The position numbers were made by a program, and so were the translations under genes. Shown in pieces: positions 38,201 to 49,000 of a stretch of DNA of 64,000 bases. A model generated the notes under the pieces. The model had not been told where the DNA came from. It searched no databases and saw only the letters and a list, made by a program, of their open reading frames with translations. Source of the DNA: Bugula neritina (taxonomy: Eukaryota > Bryozoa > Gymnolaemata > Cheilostomatida > Bugulidae); contig OZ037767.1 of assembly GCA_964035545.1 (NCBI GenBank), positions 1,120,680-1,184,679 on the forward strand. The letters are read 5' to 3'. Position 1 is the stretch's first letter, and each line of letters begins with the position of its first letter.

Positions 38201-38931
38201 ATAAGTGCGTTGGTGTCTTCTCACCTCTACGTGTTCAACGAAGCGCGAAGTGATGCGCACTGCTAATTCCTCAGGGAAAAATATAGCATTTTCAGTGTAT
38301 AAATCACTAATTTATGAGAAATCTAGTAAGGTTATTGAAAAAATAAAAAAACTTACACTGGAGAAATATCTCAGGATTCCAACCGTGCAATTTTTATTCA
38401 GATATCATGTTTTACTGCTGAGATATTTTACTGGTACTGAAAAGTCAGCTTTTCAGCCAAAATTGGCCAAAATTGGGCAGTTTTTTGTCTATAACTTTGC
38501 AAAAAAAGTGAAAATTGAAAATTCCAAAAAAGTTGCACTGAAGAAAAAGAAGATCTACAACATAGTTTTTAAATTTTGGCTCTAGCACAATTAGGGGAGA
38601 TTTTATTTTACTGGTACTGAATTCTTATATGATTACAATGCAAACCTCAGTGAGGCAGTTGCAGCTAAAAGGTTGCCCTTAACTATCCTGTGTAATTCCT
38701 CGTGGAAACATAGTAGCTTGATAACCCTTGCTCTTTAAATATCTATCTTTAATAGACCAGCTGAGCAACTTGTATTTAATATTTTAGGAATATTTGGAAG
38801 AACTAGAAAAGAAGAAACACAAACTCACGCCAATCAGTTTTCCGCCAGTTACAGAGTCGGTCTGCTCGCACAACGGAGCCATCTTTGGTGTCGGTGACTT
38901 CAGGAGGTTAGGAGGAGCTGATGGTTTTTAA
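20203..38931 (+). CDS. GGT1: Gamma-glutamyltransferase (glutathione hydrolase), 12 exons
   Basis: Exons: 20203-20239, 22100-22388, 22617-22739, 22868-22965, 23054-23240, 23346-23509, 23880-24035, 24229-24377, 24602-24789, 25267-25519, 25625-25738, 38788-38931; phases agree and give about 633 residues. The enzyme cleaves the gamma-glutamyl bond of glutathione and transfers it to water or an acceptor. Visible hallmarks are GGSAVDAAIA, SGIGGGGFMTYY, VPGEVSGMWEAH, the autoprocessing site with nucleophile Thr about 442 (TTGTSQISV), IIFNNHMDDF, RPLSAMCPSIV, GGAQITTATAL and PRLHNQLLP. The last exon encodes SHNGAIFGVGDFRRLGGADG followed by F and the stop, a typical GGT end. The N-terminus is about 60 residues longer than in vertebrate GGT and has no membrane anchor in this model, so exon 1 is the least certain part. 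The last intron is 13 kb and holds a transposon. Orthology to one vertebrate paralogue is not implied. Confidence 0.88.
24051..24125 (+). mobile_element. tRNA-like SINE head in GGT intron 7
   Basis: Contains an A-box-like TGTAACGGTTAGGGCG and a B-box-like GGTTTGAAACC at proper spacing. Flanking ACCCA and TGGGT could form a partial acceptor stem, and TTTACAA sits where an anticodon loop would be. The T and anticodon stems are mispaired, so a tRNA-derived SINE head or decayed tRNA copy is more likely than a working tRNA. It lies between GGT exons 7 and 8, on the sense strand. Confidence 0.5.
27340..34896 (+). CDS. Transposase-like protein, 16 exons, about 1,181 codons, one-base defect
   Basis: Exons: 27340-28209, 28538-28771, 28919-29075, 30571-30669, 30769-30857, 31082-31312, 31493-31665, 31766-31865, 32142-32336, 32457-32832, 33004-33186, 33297-33467, 33764-33894, 34042-34221, 34317-34376, 34601-34896. 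Phases agree at 14 of 15 junctions. Exon 5 ends in phase 0 while exon 6 needs one carried base, so the message is out of frame there. The N-terminal 290 residues are Lys/Arg-rich. Exon 6 encodes RFFSGDSPARQLEAGQQ, which resembles the second catalytic Asp region of an RNase-H-fold transposase; it is followed by MFPCMCG (possible zinc ligands), EPLHDLKNVI, and an AEHAERHFYKLR segment. AATAAA overlaps the stop (34895-34900). I do not recognise a named superfamily; similar long multi-copy proteins in cnidarians and molluscs are a recollection, not a search result. Confidence 0.7.
28367..28460. repeat. CA/TA mixed microsatellite
   Basis: Imperfect repeats of CACACATAATATATAC and ACATATATACA in intron 1 of the transposase-like gene. 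Confidence 0.8.
29397..30480. mobile_element. Inverted-repeat element with 16-bp tandem ends
   Basis: The left end (29401-29464) is four tandem copies of a 16-bp unit (ATTCCGAAGGTGCATT and variants), followed by AGTCTGAAAATTGGTAGA. The right end (about 30440-30480) is the inverse: one unit and AGTCCGAAAATTAGTAGA. The insertion lies wholly inside intron 3 of the transposase-like gene. It also carries, at about 29495-29850, a truncated copy of the repeat family described at 35640-36278. Target duplications are unclear. It has no coding capacity. Confidence 0.65.
34902..35520. other. Non-coding part of the large transposon
   Basis: Lies between the transposase-like stop and the hAT-like insertion. 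It holds a T-rich tract, a second AATAAA at 34947-34952, a GATACTCAGTCTCATGTC short tandem repeat (about 35090-35150) and an AAT/ATA microsatellite (about 35215-35350). Confidence 0.6.
35640..36278. mobile_element. 639-bp MITE-like deletion derivative
   Basis: Begins CACAGGATAGTTAGGGCATC and ends GTTGCCCTTAGCTATCTTGTG-like, the same terminal repeats as the large transposon with a few mismatches. It is flanked by TG on both sides. Its left part matches 25895-26200 (GTGGGTGG...GCGTGTTGCCTAC). Its right part matches about 38210-38692 (GAAGCGCGAAGTG, TTTTCAGTGTATAAATCAC, TGCTGAGATATTT). It is inserted inside the hAT-like element and is therefore younger than it. Confidence 0.75.
37185..37250. repeat. 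GC-rich patch inside the hAT-like element
   Basis: Runs of CGGCGG, GGGGCGCTGCCCC and CCCCGCCGGGGG stand out sharply in AT-rich surroundings and can form several hairpins. Similar GC-rich palindromic subterminal blocks are known from some hAT elements. Confidence 0.6.
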
Positions 38932-39252
38932 AAATGAAAAAAGTGGGAAACCATCAATTTATGTATATAAAAATACGTATTTATTAATTTATTTCAAATC
39001 ACTGAAGCAAGGCTAAGACTATTCTGTAATTGGTGTATATTATTTATATCTCCGTTACACGATTTTTTGCACCAAATCATTAAATTTTCTGTGTATATAT
39101 TTTGTACATTAAGACGAAATGCAGCATTTTTATGCAAATAATTAATTTATTTTCGTGCACTGATGAGAGAATTATAAAATTTAGTGCTAGACATTCTATT
39201 TATTTACTTTATTTATAGCAATAAGTACATCATTAATCAACTTCTAAATAAA
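38932..39252 (+). terminator. GGT 3' UTR with poly(A) signals
   Basis: ATTAAA at about 39079-39084 and AATAAA at 39247-39252 follow the GGT stop by 150 and 315 bp. Either could end the transcript. Confidence 0.4.
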
Positions 39253-40865
39253 ACATGAAACAATCCACATCTATCAAGTGTTCTTGAGTGCTCATAACAA
39301 CTAGAAACATTAACTGGCCAATCATAGATCTCATAAATAAGTGAAAACATTAGCTGTTGATACTCTGTGCGCAGCTTCTTAAAAACACAACAAAATGCCT
39401 GCATACTACGGACTTTCGTTCTACTATTTTACTAATCTAAGTGTATGCTTGAAGTATACATATACACTCTGCCATAAAGTTTTAAATACCCTAAGAGCGG
39501 ACTACAGTAGTGAAAACTATACACAAAGTGATGAGAACAGTCCAGTAAATGGTAATAAATGAAATTATGATAGAACATGACTATAGAGATCAAAGAGATT
39601 AATATAACTTAATAGACTTACTCACCTGGTAGAAAGAAGTTTAGATATGTAATCCAAAGTTCTAAGCTGGTTGTAAATTTACTATAATCTGCAAAAACTG
39701 ACAGTGAAATCTGTTCATAAACTTGATCCCTGTGAGATAATTCCATATAAGGGCAGTTGGCACCTATTCATGATTTTATAAGGCAAAGTAATAAAGTTAA
39801 TTCTTTATTGTGTCAGACTTTCTAAATATGCATCCATTGAAGCACGCAACAGCTAAACGAATTCGCATATAATATATCTCTATATAGCATATATATCTCT
39901 ATAGCATATGTATCTTTATAGAATATATCTCTATAGTCTATAATCTATATAGTTGATGATTTGGTTCATTCATCATTACAAGTCCTGATTGAAAACAAGT
40001 TGTTTTATATTTTTTATTTATTAAGTTGCTATCGTTAAAAACTGTTCCACTACAACCACTATGCTGCTTATATGTGTAAGGAAAGGTTTTGCAGTGTGCA
40101 TGTTTCTTTTATACACATCAGCTAGTAAAACCATTTAATATTACTTGAAATTTATATTCTCCCCCAACTTTTCTAGCAAGTCAAACACAACTAAGAACCA
40201 AATTTTATAAATTTCTATGGAATTATGTTTAAATAGTTAGAGAACTGCTCTAATAGAGTTATTGTGTTCGTACGATAAGAGTATGCATGTAGTGTTGTGC
40301 TCATATATCTATATTTAATTACTGACTGCGGAACAGCTACATTAATTTTTTAGTCACCGTTGCTGGTTTGGAAGTTCTTCGACGCAATATATCATATGCA
40401 GATAAAAATACCAGACTCCCTAAAATATTAAACTCGTATAACATAAGATGCTGTATGTAGACTACCAGCATCTCCATCATTCCTATTGTTATATTAATGT
40501 CTATACTCTTCGTCACCTTTCTACGAACCATCACAACCCTGTATGTACCATGGGGCTAGAAATAGGGCAGCGGACTTTGGACCTTGTTTTTACTTATTTT
40601 TTTAAGAACACAGTTATAGTTAGAATTAAGTAACAAAGACCATAAACTATACAGTAATTTTAAGTAAATTCTGCAACCAAATACAGTGCAAGTGTTATCA
40701 CCTTAGTTATATATAAACAATTCTTAACTTGATACATTTCTAAGTAGATTAGAATAATGAGAGTATGCAAATCAATGAACTGGAAAAGTTCAGAGAGGCA
40801 AATAGTGTATTGAAATACTGATTTGAAAATATACTCATTAAGTTTATTGTCCTTGTTAAAGGGTG

Positions 40866-40999
40866 CTGTATTATATAGCTGTGTTATATAGCTGTATTAT
40901 ATAGCTGTATTATATAACTGTAGTATATAGCTGTATTATATAGCTGTATTATATAACTGTAGTATATAGCTGTATTATATAGCTGTATTATATAATGTA
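40866..40999. repeat. 15-bp tandem repeat with 45-bp period
   Basis: Units are variants of TATATAGCTGTATTA. Every third unit carries ATAACTGTAG, giving a 45-bp higher-order period. Confidence 0.85.
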
Positions 41000-41649
41000 G
41001 AAGTGACCCTACATATTTGTACAGATGTGTAGGATACAAGGCTATGGCGTGTTGCCCAAGAACCTTAGGTAATAGTCATACGAGTTCAAGTATTCCTACC
41101 TCTGCTCACCTAATTCTATATTTGTCATAGGTTAATGCAGACTATCCTACTTACTGCCCCAGACCCACCCTTTAATTAGACCAATCACAATCGTGGTACC
41201 CAGCTATACCCCTATTATTCATGACTTACTTACATAAGTTTACATGGTATCTATGTTTTCTATATGTCCTAAAACCATGACAGTTTATAGAATAATTTAA
41301 TTTTCATAATAGTTAGTACGTAACAGCTAATATTTATTATTGCTCTAATGTTTGTTTTCTTGATATTAATTATTTATTAATACAAACAGACAGGAATAAA
41401 GGTGTCACATGATCAGCTAAAGCATGACTCATCTCTGTTGGCTCTATTTATAGACTACCAGTAACTCCATCATTCTTACCAGAAAATTAATTCTACATTT
41501 TGCCCAGCCATATAGATTTTTTTTGCCAAGTGTAGCAACTTTAATATAAGCTCTATTCTATAGTTGATAGCAAGTGACTGTAAATATATAGTTTAGAATT
41601 GACTATAATTTGGTCTATATATGGTTATATTCATATTCGTATTTTTATT

Positions 41650-41745
41650 CGTGCGTGCGCGTGCGTGTGTGTGCGCGTGTGCGCGTGTGTGCGTGTGTGT
41701 GTGTGTGAGTGTGGGTGTGTGTGCGTGATTGAGTGAGTGTGTGTG
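41650..41745. repeat. GT/GC microsatellite
   Basis: Alternating GTGCGCGTGT tract grading into TGAGTG. It is purine-pyrimidine alternating like that at 17028. Confidence 0.85.
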
Positions 41746-43031
41746 TGTCAGGCAGACTAGACTAATGCTCAGACTAATCACTTCACTGTGTTAAATGTGA
41801 CTGCATTTCTTATCTCCTGCATTAGCCACCAACAACTGATAAATGTTGTGTATATATTAGCATTTTTGTTCTTTACTTTTTACTCAATACATTTTTTGTT
41901 TATGCACTTTTGTTATGTATTTTTTTATAGTGTAGTTCTTATGCATATACTTGTTGCTAATTTATTTTTGGTCACGAAGTTTCACCTTACTATCATAATA
42001 CAATATCAGTTGCTATATTATTGTGAACGGGAGTTGTCTTTCTATTTGTATCATAAACTTCACAGAAAGTATGCGAAATCACTGAACTGGAAAAATTATT
42101 TTTAGTTCAGTGTGCGAGATGAGCGAGTTTTCCGCCAGCCACATATTACTATATCGTAATCTATATATTTTAGTCCGATCTAGTGTTTGATTAGTTACTG
42201 CTTCACACGTGCGTTTATTTATATTTTTTCCAATCAATAAAGTGATCTTGAAAGACCTAAACTAAAACTTAAAGTTTTAGTTAACCTTAAAGCCAAACTT
42301 AACTCATTAGACTTGGTCATTAGTTTTTAGGAATAAAGTGTTGGACTCATCTATTATCTATGATCTAATTTTATAGTCAATAATAATAATTGATGATTAT
42401 AGTTAAAAAAAAATAATGGTAATCTCAAATTTGAATTATATTTATTGGTAATCTCAAATTTGAATTATTATGATTATCATTATGATTATCATAATTAATA
42501 TTATATTTATTATGATTATCACAATGTTATTGCTATAGCATTGCTATTACTGTTAGGTTGATCATTAGCATTATAATTATCGTTATATTTATTATGATTA
42601 TAAATATAAGTTTTTTACATTTTTACACATTGATCTTTTATAGTTATACTATTACTTTTACTTTTAGTTAGACTTGGTGGCTGTGACTATCAGTATCTCA
42701 ATATGTATGTTATTATTAATATTACGTGTGGATTGATTGTTAACGGGACTCTCAAAGTAATTTTTTTATACAATTACATGCATGTAGACTTGGTCGATTA
42801 TTAGAATTCAATATTTTTATTTTCACTTTACTTTCTTTGTTATTATAATTATGTTCAGCTGTATTTACTTCATAAATAATTATCTTATCGATTTTTTATT
42901 GACAGTAGCTATAACTTTAAGGCAGACTCAATCATGTGATCTACATTCTATATGGCTTTCTTTTATTAGTAATTAATTAGGTATATTTATATAAGGTTTT
43001 AGATAGGACACCAAGGCCATCGTTGTACAAT

Positions 43032-46000
43032 ATGTCAGCAACCTTATGGACGGTTGAACAAGCCCTTTCTGACCAAGTGAATATAGACAGAAACATCTGT
43101 GAAAACCTTGTAAACCTTATTGAGAAAGAACAGTGTACTTTGCCATTTATTGCCAGGTAAGTTATCGTATCAAATGTTATACTTTTATGAATTTTTCAAA
43201 TATTCTAATTTTGAGTTTATATGTTAAATTGCATCAATAAAATTTCTTTTCAATGCATTGAACACTGAGTTAGTCCAAACGCACTGAAGTTTAAACAACT
43301 GCTCTTGTGAAATGATTGAAGATATAGATTTATGTTCGCTTATTTTTGTAGATATAGAAAGAATGAAACTAAAAATATCGCCTTGGACAAGCTTCGTCAA
43401 GTTTTTGAATCTCTCTCTCAGCTGCGGTTAGTCTTCATTGTATATTATTGGTTAGTTTGTAAGTGAGTGAGTGAGCGAGTGAGTGAGTGAGTTAGTTAGT
43501 GAGTGAGTTAGTCAGCGAGTGAGTTGGTGAATGAGTGAATTAGTGATTGAGTTGGTGAGTGAGTCACTTTACCAGTCAATGTTGGTGGTAAATCTATATT
43601 TTAAAAATAAAGTTTATGGGTTGGCAAAAGTTACATAATCTGTTAGAGTTAGACAGGACGGGTATGGCTAGGAAACACATCAATTTATTACATATTTATG
43701 AAAACCATCGACGTCGCTATCTTTATCATGATATTTTCAGCTATTCTTAGTTGTCCTGTTTTATAGAGACATTCAGAAGAAGATAGACTCCACGATAAGT
43801 AAAATAGAGAAAACAGGAAATCTAACCGGGGACATCAAGTCCGCTCTGAGAGGCGCACAGACCCTGGAGGAAGTGGAGTTTATTGTAAGAGAAGTCAAAT
43901 ACTTTCCTGTACATTGTAGTGCATACAGTACATTGTAGTGCATACAGTACATTGTAGTGCATACAGTACATTGTAGTGCATACAGTACATTGTAGTGCAT
44001 ACAGTACATTGTAGTGTATACAGTACATTGTAATGCATACAGTACATTGTAATGCATACAGTACATTGTAATGCATACATTACATTGTAATGCATACACT
44101 ACAATGTACTGCATGCAGTACATCGTAGTGCATACAGTACATTGTAATGCATATTATTTGCCAAATTAGCAACTTATTTTACAATTTTTCTTGCTTTAAA
44201 ATGGTTTTCTATTAAAACTAGTCATAACAGCTCAAAGTCAGTTAAATATACACAGTAGTGTCTGATCTCTAAAATAAGCTTTCACGGAGCTGCTATTTAC
44301 TACAACCAACTAAAACTGGTGAACATTTATGAAATGATTTAAAATAAATGGCAGAGTGAGTTAGGTTTGCAATACACCCATATTATCTAAATATTGCTCT
44401 CCTAAAACTAGTCTGCATCTTGTGTCGTGTGATTGGTCGGCAAACTTAGCCTGTGATTTCAAACTGTTGCAGAGTGCCCCTTTCAAAAACACAGGTGGGA
44501 AAAGAACACTTGCTGGCAAAGCCTGTGAGCTTGGTCTAGATAAATTTGCTGAACAAATGCTCAATGGGGAAAACGTCAACTTGAACATTCAGGTCAAAGA
44601 TGAGAAAGGTGCTCAAGCTAAAATATTACAACTTTATTACAATTTTGCAACTTTTGTTTATGAGTAAAAGGCTAATTGCAGGAATTTTGGTCTCTTGTAG
44701 CCCAAACACTGTGGATATGTCTTATATTCACGACTGGTTGGGGCTGTTTTAAAGTTACCCGATTGCAGCTCAAGTTTTGTATTTAGCAGAAGAAAATGTT
44801 GAGATTGCTAAGCTTTGTTGAAGTTTCTATTATGTGTTTGTTTAGTTGTATGAGCATAGTATAACCTTGAAATGACCTTGAAAAATAATGGTACTATGAA
44901 CTGTTTTGCCAGTCTAGAGATTGATAACCAAAATCTGCAGTTCAAATGTTTGCGCTTGTGTAATTGTTATGCTTAGCGGAGTAGATTTATTCTTTCTCCT
45001 AGAAGCAGCCGGGCACCAGCCACACATTAATCTAAGGCTACTTCCTGTTCTGTAGGTAAACTTCTGAGTGTTAAGGAGGTGGAACAAGGTATCAAGTACG
45101 TCATAGCAGACATCTTGTCTAAAGATAGTGAGATATTAGCTGCTATTCGAACTCAGTAAGACTTATCTTCTCTTTGTAATGAGTAACACTGAGAAGACAA
45201 CTTCCTATGGCCCTGTCAGTCCCTACTTGAAGGTTTTCTGTCACTTGTTATTCTTTATGTGTTTAGAAAATTAGATACCAGTTGATCAATCAACATAATA
45301 GATATATTTAATATTGCAGGAAAACAAAGATGCCCTAAAATATCATTAAGTAATTCCTAAACCTCACATAATACTTTTATGCTACTCTTGCCCTGCTGTA
45401 TCATGGAACTAGTTTTTCTAATACACGTTCTAGATACATTTGATGAGGTTTGGAATTGTAATGTCAGGTTTTATGGTGTTATATATTATATGATGGCATG
45501 ATATATGCTATATACTATATAATGACATAGCGTATGATATATACTATATGATGACATAGTATATGCTATATATTATATGATGACATAGCATATGCTGAAT
45601 GCAGGTTTAAGAAGTGCGGCGCCAGAATTGTGACATCTAGAAAAGCCTCTAAAGCCGAATCAACGACATCTAAAAAGGAAACTAAGACCTCTAAAGCTGT
45701 GTCAGCAACATCTAAGTCAGTCAAAGGTGATAAAGTGAGGCTCAAGAAGGATGACTCTCACAAATATGAACAGTATTTTGACTTTTCTGTGGGCGTGTCT
45801 TCTGTGAGGCCACATCAGGTAACTTGTGAATGAGTCTCTCCAAGGGGTAATGACTCCCACTATTGTAAGGTTCTTCTTGGTACATCTGTCTATGAAGTAG
45901 CTTGTAGTTGAGATGGTGTATTGGCAATAGTGAGTTTAATCTCCTAAAATTTAAATTATGTTCTTTGCAGTATTCTGTGTTTTTACTCTATTTTGTTTTT

Positions 46001-49000
46001 GTATTTCAGCATATGTTTTGCTATTTTGATATTCAAGTTCAGTTTTATTATGCTTGCAGTTTGTAAATATACTTGCCTGGATATAATCTAATAATATACT
46101 CTGGTAATACTTCGATATATTTCAATCTACTCCGATACATGCTGACGATATGCTTACTGGCGATATACTTACTTACTGATGATACACGCTGATTATGTAA
46201 TGATATTTCTGCCTGTTTATAGATGCTGGCAATCAACAGGGGAGAGAGTCACAAGTACCTGTCAGTCAAACTTGATGTTCCTGACTCATTTCAGAAATTC
46301 TACTGCAAGTCAGTTTGGCTATTTATTATCTAATATATGTCCACCCCTGTATCACCCTTCTCTCTCCACCCCTGTAACACCCTTCTCTCTACACCCCTGT
46401 AACACCCTTCTCTCTCCACCCCTCTAACACCCTTCTCTCTCCACCCCTGTATCACCCTTCTCTCTACACCCCTGTATTCATTAAATGACTGGTGGTTGTG
46501 ATTGTATTCTTAACCCTTAAAGGCATATATGGCCACAATTTTTCACAAAACCCTATTTCTAATATAAATTGGCAACCACATTAATAGGGATATTCGACTA
46601 TTACGGACTTAATTTTAGAATATTATGTTATTTGTTTTCAAAGGCTTGTCCCTACAGTAACTTTGCATAGAGTTATGTAAGGTAATGACTGTGATTACAT
46701 AATTTGCAGTGCCTGTGCCCGACGCTGGCCGGCATTCTACAAATCCTACAGAAGGATTTTTGATGATGTCACAGAGGACTCTTACAAGAGACTCCTAATT
46801 CCCATGTTGACAAGGCAGTGCAGGTGAGTAAAACAGGTGCTACAGATAGAATGGAGTGTGGATTGTATATAGCAAAGCTCTGTATTCTATTACACTGAAT
46901 GACATAACTACTCAACTCTGTGCAGATCTGAGTTGAAGCAAGTGGCCGAGTGGAGTTCTATAGACACATTTGGTAGCAATCTGAAGGGGCTTCTGCTGCA
47001 GCCACCCTGTAGAGGGGAGACAATACTCGGTGTGGACCCAGGCTACACTAACGGCTGCAAAATGGCTGTAATATCTCCGTCCGGTACAGTTACTTCCTGT
47101 TATTGGTCTAGAATTCTAGCTGCACCCAGTCTAGCTGCTAGCGGACTCTTTTTGTCTCACCTACACTCTGTTACTCTTTCACCCACACGATGTAAAATAT
47201 TACTACTGTTGTTTAAACTCTGAGTACACCATTCAGTTTTGGCCAATTGCATGCTTGGTAATATATCCTAAACCAATCACATGTTGTGTTTTATGGTGGT
47301 AGGAAGCATACTAGATTCTGCCACTCTATACTTACATAACCATGTGAAGAAAGCCAAAGAAATAGTGAAACTCGCCGACCTCGTCAAAGGAAACAAGTCA
47401 GTGTAGAATTACTTTCTTACTCTATCCATATGGGCATAACTCAGAGATTATCTCCCATGCGTTGTTGAGTCAGACTTAGACTGAGAGCTCCGCTAGCCTT
47501 GCTGGTTCTCTACTATCCCCTGTATTCCATACTTAATGTATTCTTAAAAGTTGTCTTCTCTTTCTGTCATGTCTTGTAGATGTGGTGTCATAGCCCTGGG
47601 TAATCAGACAGCGTGTCGTGATACTGAGGCTATCATATCTGACTGTATAGGGAAGGGCGTGTTTGCGCCCCTTCCCGTCAAGTACTGCATTGTGAATGAA
47701 GATGGGTCCTCAGTCTACAGTGTCTCCAAACTGGCAGAAGAGGAACTTCCGCAGTTGGACCAGAACCTGCGCTCAGCTGGTTTGTCATAACGTTTCTCTG
47801 AAGAATCTTTTCCAAATTATTCAATAGAAAAGGTTTTTGTTGTCATTATCTAATGAGAAGCAACTCCTAAAGAAGTATACATATTAGATTGATATAGGCA
47901 AGCATCAGTAATTCAGTACTATAAATAGTAGTAAATAGTCAGCTGTAACTATGGTAACACAATAACAGTTAGAGAAAAGGCTATGTCACCACATCAGCAT
48001 AATATTTCTTTTATAGATCAGATTTGTCACCCCTGGATAAGTTTTACTCAAACATAAACTGCAGGAATGAATTGCTGAAAGTCACACAACATTTTTTTAT
48101 GTATTGCAAAGCCTTGTAGTTTCTAACCCTAAATCTGTTTGATGTTGTAGTGTCTATTGCGAGACGTCTTCAGAACCCGCTGATGGAGCTGGTGAAGATT
48201 GAGCCTCAGCACATTGGAGTTGGAATGTATCAACATGACATAGCTGAAGCTAAACTCAGCACCAGGCTAGACTCAGTTCTATCAGAGTGTGTCAGCTTTG
48301 TGGGGGTGGAGATAAACTCGGCCAGTGAACACATCCTCAGGTGCGTGTGAGATATCAGGCTATTACCAATGATGTGTGTATTGGGGTATTTTGTCTCATA
48401 ATTTCAAATATAAAATAGACCATACATATTTTTCTTACTAAAGATTTATTATTTAGTTTCTATACATAATAATGGGAGCAACAGGGGAGTATATAAAAGA
48501 GAAGGTAACTCCATGTGAGAGATTTGCAATCTCGTACAAGCAGCGTATTTATTTCTGTACTGAAGCTACCCCTGCCTGATTGTATGTAGTATCATTCTAG
48601 CCGTGTGTCGGGCCTCAATAAAGCCAAAGCAAAGGCTATCCTCAGCGAGCGGGAAAGGGTTGGAGGTCAATTCATCTGCAGAGAGCAGCTGATGAACGTG
48701 AAAGGACTCGGCGCCAAGTCGTACGAACAGTGTGCGGGATTCATCACAGTCAAGTAATGTTCAGATATATCTAACCAGTCAGCTATAGGTTTACAGCTTC
48801 CTGTGCTTGAGAGCCATTTAATAAAGTGGAAAGACAACTCTTTAGATATTACTAATATGACTATTATTAGTGATTTATTTTGAAAACCAATTATATTTGA
48901 TGATGCATATCTTGTAGAAAAGAAAGTTAAGTCAAATAAATTATCATCATATCTGTCACACTTTACCACGCTTTCGAGTATAGAATTATACAATGTACTG

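Larger units (their letters stand above)
25895..38692 (+). mobile_element. Large DNA transposon with 19-bp terminal inverted repeats
   Basis: CACAGGATAGTTAAGGGCA at 25895-25913 is matched by its perfect reverse complement at 38674-38692. The flanks are ATTA on the left and TAAT on the right, which allows a TA target duplication. Inside lies a 16-exon transposase-like gene (27340-34896) on the same strand. The first roughly 300 bp and last roughly 480 bp resemble the two halves of the 639-bp element at 35640-36278, as expected if that short element is a deletion derivative. Nested insertions at 29397-30480 and 35523-37297 account for about 2.9 kb. The element fills the last GGT intron without touching exons. 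The alternative, that the two ends are separate broken short copies, is not excluded. The superfamily is unassigned. Confidence 0.6.
39253..43031. other. Intergenic with simple repeats
   Basis: No supported gene. Notable parts are the 15-bp tandem repeat at 40866-40999, the GT/GC tract at 41650-41745 and ATT-rich simple sequence at 42400-42620. AGACTACCAGC-like and GAACTGGAAAA-like phrases recur at 40460/41452 and 40779/42079, which hints at two copies of an old dispersed repeat. The 105-codon frame at 41788 is low-complexity Phe/Leu/Tyr and not credible. Confidence 0.5.

Noticed and set aside
38205-38585. 126-codon basic open frame
   Set aside because: It coincides with the right end of the large transposon, and the related copy at 35820-36180 does not keep the frame open.
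41788-42105. 105-codon open frame rich in Phe, Leu, Tyr and Ile
   Set aside because: Composition follows AT-rich DNA; no domain and no supporting promoter or splice signals.
43773-44123. Minus-strand frames with repeated [11 protein letters not shown]
   Set aside because: Produced by the 19-bp minisatellite, whose unit length keeps frames open in all phases; it overlaps SRBD1 exon 3 antisense.
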